From: Solibacillus sp040274725
Lineage (GTDB): Bacteria; Bacillota; Bacilli; Bacillales_A; Planococcaceae
DNA length: 64,000 nucleotides
NCBI GenBank assembly: GCA_040274725.1
Contig: JBEMAQ010000001.1
Span: forward strand, 186,001 to 250,000
Direction of reading: 5' to 3'
The notes under the pieces were generated by a model. The model was not told where the DNA came from. It saw only the letters and a program-made list of their open reading frames with translations, and searched no databases. Shown piece by piece: positions 35,173-44,100 of this stretch. The stretch's first letter is position 1. Every line of letters starts with the position of its first letter. The translations under genes were made by a program, and so were the position numbers.

Positions 35173-36651
35173 TCAAATAATAAATGTAATGAGCCCGCGG
35201 TCACCCTCATTGACCATTCGTTCAATCGTTTGACGCATTCTTTTCTTTGCGGTTTCGGGCACGGCCTGCATTTTATAACGAATACTCTCCTTTAACACCT
35301 CGTGAAGTGGCGTACCAAATAATTGCGTTTGCCACAATGCCGTACGGTCAAAATTATAAGCATGTTGTAAATCCTTTAGTAACTGCTGACTATGAAATTC
35401 CGAGCCAATAAGCGGTGCAAATTCCGAGTCCATATCAATACGAATAATGTGATACGACGGCGCCTTTGCCTTCATACGCACCCCGTAAAAATTATTTTGC
35501 TGAATGAGTTCCGGCTCGCTCGGCTCAAACTCGTCCATTGTTGGCAGCGTGAGTCCATAACCTTCACTTTCCGCCTGCAAAATCGCCTCTCGAAAGCGTT
35601 TATGCGCATCCTTCGCCTCATACGCCTCCTTCACGAAGACAAGCCAATCCTTTTTCGTATCAATCGGTGTTTCAAGCCACTGCTGACACACATCCTTATA
35701 AATTTCTGGGCGCACCGTCACACGAATTGTTGCGACACCGAGTCCTGCATCCACACGCTCCACATCACTAGACTCGACAAAATCAAGTGCCTGCAATTGT
35801 TCCTTTGCATGCTCAACGTCACGAATTTTCATCGATGTGTCCTGAAGCGCGCTAATCGTCTCACTCAGCATGCTATTTAGTGGATGTTGTGGTTCTAATA
35901 CATCGAGCCAATCCGGCTTTTCTACTTCAATTTGATCAACCTCAAACTCATACAGCGCCTCCTGCAAAATATACGCAATATCACTACTGCGCATTGTATC
36001 GACAGAAATCGCAATAACGGGCACCTCGTAGCGCTCCATTAACTCATTACGCAAACGAGTCGTTTCCTCACTTGCAGGCATCGTACTATTTAACACAATA
36101 ACAAACGGTTTACCGATTTTTTTTAGCTCATCGATAATTTGCTCCTCTGCTACTTGTGCCGCTGCGCGGGCAATGCCGTTTACCGTACCATCTGTCGTGA
36201 TTACAACACCGATATTCGCATGATCACGAATCACTTTATCAGTACCAATTTTCGCCGCTTCCTCAAATGCAATCGGCTCATTATGCCACGGTGTATGGAC
36301 ATATTTCGGGCCGTTCTCATCCTCATAGCCGCGCACCCCGTCAATAATATAGCCAACACAATCCGCGAGTCGAATACGAAATGGAATCGCGCTCTCCCCG
36401 ATTGTTACAGTCGTCCCTTGCGCGGGAACAAACTTCGGCTCAGCCGTCATAATAACTGGTCCCGGTGAGCTTTGTGGTAGCTCGTCCTGTGCGCGCTTAC
36501 GGTCCTCCTCCGATTGAATATTTGGTAGTACAACCGCCTCCATTACCTTTTTGACAAACGTCGATTTCCCGACACGCACCGGTCCAACAACGCCAATATA
36601 CACATCCCCGTCCGTTCGCTCGGCTAACTGTTGAAAAATTTGCTCGCTCAT
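35173..36651 (-). CDS. spoIVA: stage IV sporulation protein A, coat morphogenesis ATPase
   Basis: A 492-residue ATPase that polymerises on the forespore surface as the basement layer of the spore coat. The Walker A motif GPVRVGKST is at residues 23-31; the C-terminal tail GDRGLITFII, used for targeting, is conserved. Length equals B. subtilis SpoIVA. It is preceded by a near-perfect sigma-E promoter, fitting mother-cell expression. This gene marks the organism as an endospore former. Confidence 0.98.
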   Translation of the reverse strand: MSEQIFQQLAERTDGDVYIGVVGPVRVGKSTFVKKVMEAVVLPNIQSEEDRKRAQDELPQSSPGPVIMTAEPKFVPAQGTTVTIGESAIPFRIRLADCVGYIIDGVRGYEDENGPKYVHTPWHNEPIAFEEAAKIGTDKVIRDHANIGVVITTDGTVNGIARAAAQVAEEQIIDELKKIGKPFVIVLNSTMPASEETTRLRNELMERYEVPVIAISVDTMRSSDIAYILQEALYEFEVDQIEVEKPDWLDVLEPQHPLNSMLSETISALQDTSMKIRDVEHAKEQLQALDFVESSDVERVDAGLGVATIRVTVRPEIYKDVCQQWLETPIDTKKDWLVFVKEAYEAKDAHKRFREAILQAESEGYGLTLPTMDEFEPSEPELIQQNNFYGVRMKAKAPSYHIIRIDMDSEFAPLIGSEFHSQQLLKDLQHAYNFDRTALWQTQLFGTPLHEVLKESIRYKMQAVPETAKKRMRQTIERMVNEGDRGLITFII

Positions 36652-36673
36652 ACGCGCCCCCTTCTCACTTTCT

Positions 36674-36701
36674 ACTGTATGACACGCGTGAAATGAATAT
36701 G
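36674..36701 (-). promoter_or_regulatory. spoIVA: sigma-E promoter of spoIVA
   Basis: On the minus strand CATATT, a 14-base spacer and CATACAGT, agreeing with the sigma-E consensus (ATATT, N14, CATACANT). It lies 23 bases upstream of the spoIVA start and just after the terminator of the preceding gene. Confidence 0.75.
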
Positions 36702-36707
36702 AAAAAA

Positions 36708-36735
36708 CACCCCTTCTTTTTACAAAGAAAGGGTG
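36708..36735 (-). terminator. terminator after the 36740 hypothetical gene
   Basis: A 12-base stem (CACCCCTTCTTT / AAAGAAAGGGTG, one mismatch) with a 4-base loop and TTTTTT on the minus strand. It separates the upstream gene from the spoIVA promoter. Confidence 0.85.
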
Positions 36736-36739
36736 CCTC

Positions 36740-37378
36740 TTAAAATTGAAATTGCTGCTCCTCGAATTCTATACCGTCAAAACTTTCCTTCGTAATCGTG
36801 CTTTGCTGGAAGAAATGCTCACTCTCATAAGTCACACCAGCAAATGCTTCCTTATCGTCTATCACGATTATATCTAATTGCACGTTTACATCACCGAGCG
36901 AGGCCTTTACCGTATTCGCTACTTGCTGTGCTTCGCTTTCTATTAGCGGTTCCTCTACTAGTAGCATGAGCTGCACAGACATCACCTGGGCATCTGCTAA
37001 AGCAGTAAGCTCTGTTAACCCTGATACATCTGTCTTCGCTAATACAAGACCATCTACCTGACTTTCAACGAGTCGAGCTACTTCTACATACAGCTGCTCT
37101 GTATAATAATCACCGGCAAACTGTTGTCCTTGCATCGTAAAATCATACACAATCGAGGAATTTTCCGACTGTACACTAATAGCAAACACATCACTAAATA
37201 GCTTTTGCAAGGCATTTGATTTTGTCACAGCAAATGTCTCCGCAAATGCCGCCTCAAGCATAAGTACAGCCTTTTGTTCTTTGCCGTCCGCTAACTTTGC
37301 GGGTACAAAGACGAGTAGCGAAATAACGGCCAATGCTGCAATAAGTCCGATGACAATTGTTTTACGATACATCGTCAT
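36740..37378 (-). CDS. membrane-anchored extracytoplasmic protein, unknown
   Basis: A 212-residue protein that I do not recognise. An N-terminal hydrophobic helix (residues 7-27) anchors an acidic extracellular domain of mixed alpha/beta prediction rich in Val, Gln and Glu. No cysteine, catalytic motif or lipobox was seen. It starts after GGGGAACAG, about 45 bases after the YphF-like gene, probably in the same transcript, and ends at its own terminator before spoIVA. B. subtilis has no gene here, so it is lineage-specific; a spore- or envelope-related role is only a guess from context. Confidence 0.6.
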   Translation of the reverse strand: MTMYRKTIVIGLIAALAVISLLVFVPAKLADGKEQKAVLMLEAAFAETFAVTKSNALQKLFSDVFAISVQSENSSIVYDFTMQGQQFAGDYYTEQLYVEVARLVESQVDGLVLAKTDVSGLTELTALADAQVMSVQLMLLVEEPLIESEAQQVANTVKASLGDVNVQLDIIVIDDKEAFAGVTYESEHFFQQSTITKESFDGIEFEEQQFQF

Positions 37379-37424
37379 TTACTGTTCCCCATTCCTTGAA
37401 AGAAGGCATCTACCCTCTGCTTGT

Positions 37425-38147
37425 TTATTTTGCTAATGGATCATACATAAAAATTGGCTCATTGTTGTCATCAACTGTATAAGGAAGTGAATACGCAGGC
37501 ACTACTGGGTACGCATCCGCCAACATTGCGCGAATATCCTGACCAGGTGTCGCGAGTATTTCGTTGTCCTTCATAAACTGATACAAGTCCATGGCGTAAT
37601 CGACATATAAATCACCCTCAGCCGTTACGATGATTGGCAATAAATTCGCCGAGTACGGACTTTGTACCATAACTTCCTCTTTATAGCCAATATTTTCAAA
37701 GTTAATCGTATAAATATGTTCCACAATTTTATCCTTATATTGCGGGTAGGCTGTTGCCATAAAGCGCATATTGACTTCCCGCATACGCTCCGGTACACGT
37801 AAATCAACAAGCTTCACTGTTGGATCGTTCTCCGCATTCCAAAGTACATATTGGAACAGACCACCCTTTTCGTAGGAATTGGCAGGTGGCGCGGCTATAT
37901 ATTTCGGCACAAGCTTGTTAAAGTCAATTTTATATTTAATAAAAATATCTGTGTCGGGTTCGCTATCTTTAATCGGCAGCACGCCGGTCTCTGCCTGAAA
38001 GTCATTTACTGCACGCTGAACCGCCGCTAACTGGTCCACATCCGGTATTTGATTTTGTGCACGTGATTCTTGCGGATAGGCACAGCCTGTTAACGCAAGT
38101 ACTGTCATAGCTAAAAAAATAAAAAATCCCCAATACCTTTTCATCAT
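37425..38147 (-). CDS. yphF: YphF-like lipoprotein
   Basis: A 240-residue predicted lipoprotein with signal peptide and lipobox LTGC (residues 19-22 approximately), followed by a soluble domain without motifs known to me. It lies between the YphE-like gene and spoIVA, the place of yphF in B. subtilis. Function is unknown. The start at 38147 or 38144 (two adjacent ATGs) follows GGTGGTGGA and overlaps the 3' end of the preceding gene closely. Confidence 0.75.
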   Translation of the reverse strand: MMKRYWGFFIFLAMTVLALTGCAYPQESRAQNQIPDVDQLAAVQRAVNDFQAETGVLPIKDSEPDTDIFIKYKIDFNKLVPKYIAAPPANSYEKGGLFQYVLWNAENDPTVKLVDLRVPERMREVNMRFMATAYPQYKDKIVEHIYTINFENIGYKEEVMVQSPYSANLLPIIVTAEGDLYVDYAMDLYQFMKDNEILATPGQDIRAMLADAYPVVPAYSLPYTVDDNNEPIFMYDPLAK

Positions 38148-38160
38148 TCCACCACCATCA

Positions 38161-38418
38161 TTAATTTGGCCAAGTCGCAACAACGAGTACCATTAAAAAC
38201 GAGCCAACAAAAAACATACCGTACGCAACTAACTTAAAAAGAAACGACAAGGCTGCATTATTTACCCACTTGCGTACCACTGTAATGACCACAACAGCAG
38301 CAATTAACAAACCAATCGAATAAAAGGACACCCACATGACATCGAGTGCATGCATTGTCGCTAACGGTCCGCGCGCACTTAGTAATGACAATGTGTTGAA
38401 CTGTTGCAAAACATTCAT
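38161..38418 (-). CDS. yphE: DUF2768 membrane protein YphE
   Basis: An 85-residue protein with two hydrophobic helices (about residues 28-50 and 58-80), consistent with DUF2768/YphE. The start at 38418 has AGGGCGG ten bases upstream; an internal ATG at residue 22 would match the shorter B. subtilis protein but has no binding site. Function is unknown. Confidence 0.7.
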   Translation of the reverse strand: MNVLQQFNTLSLLSARGPLATMHALDVMWVSFYSIGLLIAAVVVITVVRKWVNNAALSFLFKLVAYGMFFVGSFLMVLVVATWPN

Positions 38419-38605
38419 TATGTATTTACCGCCCTTCCTTTATCAACATGCTCTTTCGTTCATTATTATAGCGTGTTATAAAGTAAAAAAATAGGTGATA
38501 TGACAAAAGTAAGGATTTTTGACGCAACATTGAAATTCGTTATTACTTTTCTATTTAAAGTCATCCATTCATTCACTACACATCAAAATCTCATTGAAAA
38601 AACAG

Positions 38606-38645
38606 AAAAAAGGATGCGCTGAATTTACTTCAGAACACCCTTTTT
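38606..38645 (-). terminator. terminator of gpsA
   Basis: A stem of AAAAAGGATGcgCTGAA with TTCAGaaCAcCCTTTTT, ending in T-runs, 24 bases after the gpsA stop. Confidence 0.8.
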
Positions 38646-38668
38646 GTGACAACTTATTAAAAATTCAC

Positions 38669-39682
38669 TTATGCGAGCTCGTCAATTTCGCTCTTTTTCA
38701 TACGAATCATCAGCTGATCAACTGCCTGCTTCGGCTCTTTATCCGTAAATAGCACCTCGTACAGCGCCGACGTAATCGGCATTGCGACATCGTATTTTTG
38801 TGCAAGCTGGTATGCGGCCTTCGTCGTGCGAACACCTTCTACGACCATGCCCATCTCGTCTAATACTTGCTCAAGGTTCATGCCCTTACCAAGTAAATTA
38901 CCCGCACGCCAATTACGAGAATGCACACTTGTACAGGTAACGATTAAATCGCCCATACCTGTAAGACCTGCAAATGTAAACGGATTGCCACCCATTTTCA
39001 CACCGAGGCGTGTAATTTCAGCAAGACCACGCGTAATCAGTGCCGCTTTTGCGTTATCCCCGTAGTTTAAACCGTCTGTAATACCGGCCGCTAGTGCGAT
39101 GACATTTTTCAGTGCTCCACCGATTTCAACGCCTACAATGTCGTCATTCGTGTACACACGGAAATACTGGCTCATAAATAAGTCCTGCACACGTTCTGCC
39201 GCTGCTAAATTCGCGCACGCCGCTGTTACCGTCGTTGGATGCTGCAAGACCACTTCCTCCGCATGACTCGGACCTGATAACACAACGATTTCCTCGATTA
39301 AATCCGCTCGCATGCTCTCTTTCATCAATTCAGAAATGCGCAACAGTGAATCGGGCTCAATTCCTTTTGATACGTGAACAAATAGTGCCTGCTCGCTCAT
39401 TAAGGCATTTAAATTACCACACACTTCACGAATCGCCTTTGTCGGCACGGCTACAACGATTGTTTTTGCATGACGTGCCGCTTCCGCTAAACTCGATGTT
39501 GCCACTAAATTTGCTGGCAACACGGTATTCGGTAAATACTTTTTATTCGTCTGCTGCCCGTTAATTTCAGCTGCTTGGTCCGCGCGGTGCGTCCACAGAA
39601 GCGTATTATGCCCGTTTTCAGCAAGTACAATCGCAAGCGCTGTTCCCCAAGAGCCAGCTCCTAAAATCGTTACATTTTCCAT
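38669..39682 (-). CDS. gpsA: glycerol-3-phosphate dehydrogenase (NAD(P)+)
   Basis: A 337-residue enzyme reducing dihydroxyacetone phosphate to sn-glycerol 3-phosphate for phospholipids. The NAD-binding GAGSWGTALA is near the N-terminus; GGALKNVIALAAGITDGLNYGDNAKAALITRGLAE holds the catalytic Lys and substrate site. The start follows AAGGGGCGATTTGA. The structured repeat copy B lies between it and der. Confidence 0.97.
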   Translation of the reverse strand: MENVTILGAGSWGTALAIVLAENGHNTLLWTHRADQAAEINGQQTNKKYLPNTVLPANLVATSSLAEAARHAKTIVVAVPTKAIREVCGNLNALMSEQALFVHVSKGIEPDSLLRISELMKESMRADLIEEIVVLSGPSHAEEVVLQHPTTVTAACANLAAAERVQDLFMSQYFRVYTNDDIVGVEIGGALKNVIALAAGITDGLNYGDNAKAALITRGLAEITRLGVKMGGNPFTFAGLTGMGDLIVTCTSVHSRNWRAGNLLGKGMNLEQVLDEMGMVVEGVRTTKAAYQLAQKYDVAMPITSALYEVLFTDKEPKQAVDQLMIRMKKSEIDELA

Positions 39683-39705
39683 TCAAATCGCCCCTTTTTA
39701 AGAAA

Positions 39706-39788
39706 AGGCATTCACGCTGATTCAGCTGCAATCTAGCGCCACCCCAAGGAACAGGGAAAGCGACCTCAAGCAACTGGCGCAAATGCCT
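39706..39788 (-). repeat. structured intergenic repeat, copy B
   Basis: About 83 bases between der and gpsA. Read on the minus strand, a closing stem AGGCATT / AATGCCT encloses GCGCCA / TGGCGC and then GCTG-aat-CAGC, a three-stem fold. The block 39741-39789 aligns with copy A (16418-16463). No T-run follows directly. Its position 24 bases upstream of gpsA would allow a role in the gpsA leader, but no known family was recognised. Confidence 0.5.
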
Positions 39789-39834
39789 AAATAATATAAC
39801 AAGCCTAAAATTTATTCCGTGTTATTTTGAACAA

Positions 39835-41145
39835 CTAGTCACGTGCACGCGTAATTAAACGAATTGGCGTTCCTTCGAAGTCAAATGTTTCACGAATACG
39901 GTTTTCTAAAAAACGCTCGTATGAGAAGTGCATTAATTCTGGTTCGTTTACGAACACAACGAATGTTGGTGGTTTAATGGCCACTTGCGTTGCGTAGTAA
40001 AGACGCAGACGACGCCCTTTATCTGTTGGCGCCGGGTTACGTGCTACCGCATCCTCAATGAGTTCATTCAGTACTGAAGATTGGATACGCATTGCATGGT
40101 TTTCACTTACGCGCTGAATAATCGGTAAGATATTCAGTACACGTTGCTTCGTTTTCGCTGATACGAAGATGATTGGCGCATAATCTAAGAATAAGAAATG
40201 CTCACGAATTTGTGTTTCGTAGTTTTTCATTGTTTTGTCGTCTTTTACAAGGGCATCCCATTTGTTGACAACGATAATAACCGCTTTGCCCGCCTCGTGT
40301 GCGTAGCCTGCGATTTTTTTGTCCTGCTCTTGAATGCCTTCTTCTGCGTTGAACACAACTAAAACAACGTCTGAGCGTTCAATGGCACGTAATGCACGAA
40401 GTACAGAATATTTCTCTGTTGATTCATACACCTTTCCTTTTTTACGCATACCGGCTGTATCAATAATGACATAATCTTGACCATCATATGAATAAGGTGA
40501 GTCAATCGCGTCACGTGTTGTACCAGAAATATCAGATACGATTACGCGGTCTTCCCCTAAGAATGCATTGACTAATGAAGATTTACCTACATTTGGACGA
40601 CCAATTAATGAGAACTTGATTGTATCCTCATCGTATTGCTCCTCGCCTGGTTCTGGGAAATGCTTCGCGCACTCATCTAGTAAGTCACCAAGACCTAAAC
40701 CATGTGAACCCGAAATTGGCCAAGGCTCACCGAAACCTAATGAATAGAAATCATAAATCATTTCGCGCATGTCCGGGTTATCCACTTTGTTAACCGCTAA
40801 CACGACTGGTTTTTTCGTTCTGTATAAAATTTTTGCTACTTGCTCATCCGCTGTTGTAACACCTTCACGACCATTCGTCATAAAGATAATTACGTCCGCC
40901 TCATCAATCGCGATTTCTGCTTGTTGACGAATTTGCTCTAAGAACGGCTCGTCTCCAATTTCAATCCCGCCTGTGTCAATAATATTAAACTCATGTGCTA
41001 GCCAATCAGCCGAACTGTAAATACGGTCGCGTGTTACTCCTGGAATATCTTCCACGATTGATACGCGCTCTCCAACGATACGGTTGAAAATTGTCGATTT
41101 ACCTACGTTCGGACGACCTACGATGGCGATTACTGGTTTTGTCAT
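39835..41145 (-). CDS. der: ribosome-assembly GTPase Der (EngA)
   Basis: A 436-residue protein with two consecutive GTPase domains, each with a GRPNVGKS P-loop (residues 9-17 and in the second half), DTGG/DTAG switch II motifs and NKVD/NKWD specificity motifs, then a KH-like C-terminal domain. It acts in 50S subunit maturation. Length and order der-gpsA are as in B. subtilis. Confidence 0.97.
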   Translation of the reverse strand: MTKPVIAIVGRPNVGKSTIFNRIVGERVSIVEDIPGVTRDRIYSSADWLAHEFNIIDTGGIEIGDEPFLEQIRQQAEIAIDEADVIIFMTNGREGVTTADEQVAKILYRTKKPVVLAVNKVDNPDMREMIYDFYSLGFGEPWPISGSHGLGLGDLLDECAKHFPEPGEEQYDEDTIKFSLIGRPNVGKSSLVNAFLGEDRVIVSDISGTTRDAIDSPYSYDGQDYVIIDTAGMRKKGKVYESTEKYSVLRALRAIERSDVVLVVFNAEEGIQEQDKKIAGYAHEAGKAVIIVVNKWDALVKDDKTMKNYETQIREHFLFLDYAPIIFVSAKTKQRVLNILPIIQRVSENHAMRIQSSVLNELIEDAVARNPAPTDKGRRLRLYYATQVAIKPPTFVVFVNEPELMHFSYERFLENRIRETFDFEGTPIRLITRARD

Positions 41146-41263
41146 CTGTACTTCATCCTTCCAAACTCTAATCTTTCTGTATTATACACGAATTCCACTA
41201 TTATATCATTTTTTCACAACATTCGAAATGCGAAGTTGTGATTATCCCCTAAAAAAAGCAAAA

Positions 41264-41292
41264 CCACCAGCCTAAAAAATCTAGACTGGTGG
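41264..41292 (-). terminator. terminator of ypfD
   Basis: CCACCAG / CTGGTGG stem with a 15-base loop able to pair further, followed on the minus strand by TTTTGCTTTTTTT, ten bases after the ypfD stop. Confidence 0.75.
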
Positions 41293-41302
41293 CTTCAATT
41301 TA

Positions 41303-42448
41303 TTAATCCTTCTTAAATCCTTTTAGCTGATCCCCAATGACGTCACCGAATGAGAAGCCTGTGTTCTCTTCTGGTAGTTCGTAATCGAAATCTTCCTCAG
41401 CCTCTGGTTTATCAAGTAAATCTTTAATATTGAGTGCGAGGCGCTTTTCAGCCACGTTTACTTCTAAAACCTTTACCTGCACCTCTTGGCCCTCACGAAG
41501 TGCTTCATGCGGGGTATTAATGTGCTTGTGTGCGATTTGAGAAATGTGTACTAAGCCTTCTACACCTGGAAACACTTCAACAAATGCGCCAAATGTCACT
41601 AAGCGTTTGACAACACCTGTCAGCACAGTGCCTTTTGCTGCGCGGCTTTCGATGTCCGTCCATGGTCCAGGTAATGTATCTTTAATCGACAGTGAAATAC
41701 GCTCGTTTTCAAGGTCAACAGAAAGTACTTTTACTTTGACTGTTTGTCCTTCTGAAAGTACGTTTGTCACATCATCCACGTGCTCATGTGCGACTTGTGA
41801 AATGTGTACTAAACCGTCCACACCACCAATGTCTACAAATGCGCCAAAGCTTGCTAGACGTTGCACTTTTCCTTCAATAATATCGCCTGCTTTAATCGTA
41901 CCGATTGTTGCTTGCTTTTGAGACGCTTTCTCTTCCTCCAAAACAGCGCGATGCGATAAAATAAGACGACCTTTTTCTTTATCTAACTCGGTAATTTTAA
42001 ATGTTAATGTTTTGCCTTTGTAGCCATTAAACTCTTCTACAAAATAATCTTCTACAAGTGAAGCAGGGACAAAGCCGCGTACACCTAAATCAACGACTAA
42101 ACCACCTTTTACAACATCCTTTACTTCCGCTTCGAAAATTTCACCAGAAGCAAATTTCGCCTCTAAAGAATCCCATGCCTTTAGTGCATCTACTTTGCGC
42201 TTTGATAATACAAAATTTTCTTCTTCTACCTTTGTCACCATAAGCTCTAATTCATCACCTATAGCTACAAGATCAGATGCTTTTTCAATGTGTAAACTTG
42301 AAAGTTCGCTGATTGGTATAATCCCATCAAAAGGTGCGTTGTCAATCGAGACTGTTACCGATTTATCCTCGACTGTTACCGCAACCCCTTTCACAATATC
42401 TCCTTCGTTGAACTGTTGGTCAAAACCAGAATTCATTTCTTCAGACAT
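41303..42448 (-). CDS. ypfD: 30S ribosomal protein S1 homologue YpfD
   Basis: A 381-residue protein with four S1 RNA-binding domains (about residues 14-85, 100-170, 187-258 and 272-345); repeats such as GGVDGLVHISQVAHEH and PGVEGLVHISQIAHKH show the fold. It is shorter than E. coli S1, as usual in Firmicutes, where the gene is not strictly required for translation. The start follows GAAGGAGGG. Confidence 0.93.
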   Translation of the reverse strand: MSEEMNSGFDQQFNEGDIVKGVAVTVEDKSVTVSIDNAPFDGIIPISELSSLHIEKASDLVAIGDELELMVTKVEEENFVLSKRKVDALKAWDSLEAKFASGEIFEAEVKDVVKGGLVVDLGVRGFVPASLVEDYFVEEFNGYKGKTLTFKITELDKEKGRLILSHRAVLEEEKASQKQATIGTIKAGDIIEGKVQRLASFGAFVDIGGVDGLVHISQVAHEHVDDVTNVLSEGQTVKVKVLSVDLENERISLSIKDTLPGPWTDIESRAAKGTVLTGVVKRLVTFGAFVEVFPGVEGLVHISQIAHKHINTPHEALREGQEVQVKVLEVNVAEKRLALNIKDLLDKPEAEEDFDYELPEENTGFSFGDVIGDQLKGFKKD

Positions 42449-42536
42449 ATGTAACCCTCCTTCGCATGTTCCATTTCTTATTCTATTCTAAAAGTTCTAT
42501 AAAAACAAAAAATTCCCCTTTATTTTAAGAAAAAAA

Positions 42537-43217
42537 TCACAATATTTGCATTTTTTGCTCTGCTAGCTTTAAAATTTCGGCTGCGGCCTCATCAATTGAC
42601 AGGTTTGTTGTATCTAAAAACAGTGCGTCTTCCGCTTGAATAAGCGGAGATGCCTCGCGCTCACTATCTAATTTATCACGCAGAGCGATTTCTTCTTGTA
42701 ATTTTTCAATTGACGACGGAATACCGCGACGCTCGTTGTCAAGGTAACGGCGACGTGCACGTTCCTCCACCGTTGCCGACATGAAAATTTTTAACTCCGC
42801 CTCTTTTAGTACATGCGTCGCAATATCACGCCCGTCCATCACAACGCCGCCCGCTGCCGCTAGCTGTTGCTGCATCGCTACTAAAATTTTGCGGATGTTT
42901 GCATGCGCTGCTACCTCTGATACATTTGCCGTTACTTCATTTGTACGTACAGCCTCGGATACATCCTCACCATCTACAAAAATAAGTTGTCCCGCTGCTG
43001 AAGGCTGTAGTTCGATTGTTGTATTGCGCAGCATCTGTTCAATACTTGCTGCGTCATGTAATTGTATGTTTTGTTGCATTGCTTTATACGTCACAGCACG
43101 ATACATTGCACCTGTGTCGATATACGTAAATGTAAGTGCCTCTGCTACGATTTTCGCGATTGTACTTTTGCCAGCGCCTGCTGGTCCATCAATGGCGATT
43201 TGAATTTTTTTTGTCAT
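42537..43217 (-). CDS. cmk: cytidylate kinase
   Basis: A 226-residue kinase phosphorylating CMP and dCMP. The P-loop GPAGAGKST is at residues 10-18; MDGRDIATHVLKEAELKIFMSA, and the lid segment ERARRRYLDNERRG, match the family. It lies upstream of ypfD as in most Bacillales. Confidence 0.97.
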   Translation of the reverse strand: MTKKIQIAIDGPAGAGKSTIAKIVAEALTFTYIDTGAMYRAVTYKAMQQNIQLHDAASIEQMLRNTTIELQPSAAGQLIFVDGEDVSEAVRTNEVTANVSEVAAHANIRKILVAMQQQLAAAGGVVMDGRDIATHVLKEAELKIFMSATVEERARRRYLDNERRGIPSSIEKLQEEIALRDKLDSEREASPLIQAEDALFLDTTNLSIDEAAAEILKLAEQKMQIL

Positions 43218-43304
43218 AGTTAATCCCTACTTTCCGCTCATATTATAGCATAGAACGTAGTGATTTGATTAGTAAGAAGGGGTGTATATAAAGGAAAAAG
43301 AAAA

Positions 43305-43332
43305 CCACCTCAAAAGTTTCCTTTCAAGGCGG
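43305..43332 (-). terminator. terminator of ypfA
   Basis: A stem of CCACCT with AGGCGG (one mismatch) and a T-rich tail on the minus strand, seven bases after the ypfA stop. Confidence 0.6.
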
Positions 43333-43338
43333 CTACGT

Positions 43339-43992
43339 TTAAAAATCATTCATTTCTTTTTTACGAATCATTAATTGGCGTTCGAAGCAGAAGCGGACAA
43401 TATGCTGCTTATCGATATCATCCGTATCAGTAAATTGTACCGTCGCAACGCGAATTTCATCACGCTCGAAAACACGGACAATTCGTGCATCTGTTTGCAC
43501 ATAGCGAATTTCGCCATTACTAAATGGTAGCACAACTGTTAGCTTCACATTTGTGTCGTCTGCAAAATCAACCGTCGATTTTAATATAATCGCGGTCCCT
43601 CCTGCGCTAATATCCTCTGCAACAAATTGATAAAACTGTCCGTCGTGCTCTACTGCAATATCAACCGGTGTTTCTACACGCACATATTCACGGCGCTGAA
43701 CTTTAATAAACTCATCCGCGGGTGGACATGCCAGTAACATCATCGGAACATTCCCGCCTCTTCGTCCGACAACCTCTGTATTAAAGATATAACTTTGCTT
43801 TGCCTCATTTGTAAACGACGCACGGAATTGTGCACCATCCACTAAAAAAGCGGTTTTGTTTGTCTCAACATTAATGGGATAGTCAATATAAACAAAATTA
43901 TCTTTCAGTTCAACAACGCGACAACGAAATTTTTCTACGCGCTCAGTATAAGTAGGTTCTAGTGTAAGTAAAGTGCCGATTTTTAGTTCCAT
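43339..43992 (-). CDS. ypfA: PilZ-domain c-di-GMP receptor YpfA
   Basis: A 217-residue protein with an N-terminal YcgR-like domain and a C-terminal PilZ domain. The c-di-GMP-binding motifs are RREYVR (RxxxR) and DISAGGT (D/NxSxxG). In B. subtilis the orthologue (MotI/DgrA) binds the flagellar stator to slow motility. Here it is the only c-di-GMP effector seen in the window. The start follows CGAGGAGATCAGC. Confidence 0.92.
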   Translation of the reverse strand: MELKIGTLLTLEPTYTERVEKFRCRVVELKDNFVYIDYPINVETNKTAFLVDGAQFRASFTNEAKQSYIFNTEVVGRRGGNVPMMLLACPPADEFIKVQRREYVRVETPVDIAVEHDGQFYQFVAEDISAGGTAIILKSTVDFADDTNVKLTVVLPFSNGEIRYVQTDARIVRVFERDEIRVATVQFTDTDDIDKQHIVRFCFERQLMIRKKEMNDF

Positions 43993-44100
43993 GCTGATCT
44001 CCTCGTGCCTCTAATATTGAATAGTTCTATTATCGCACGGGTTGGCTAAATTTTCTATATATTCCTGCACCTTTTATTTAGTACTTACTAATCACTCTGA

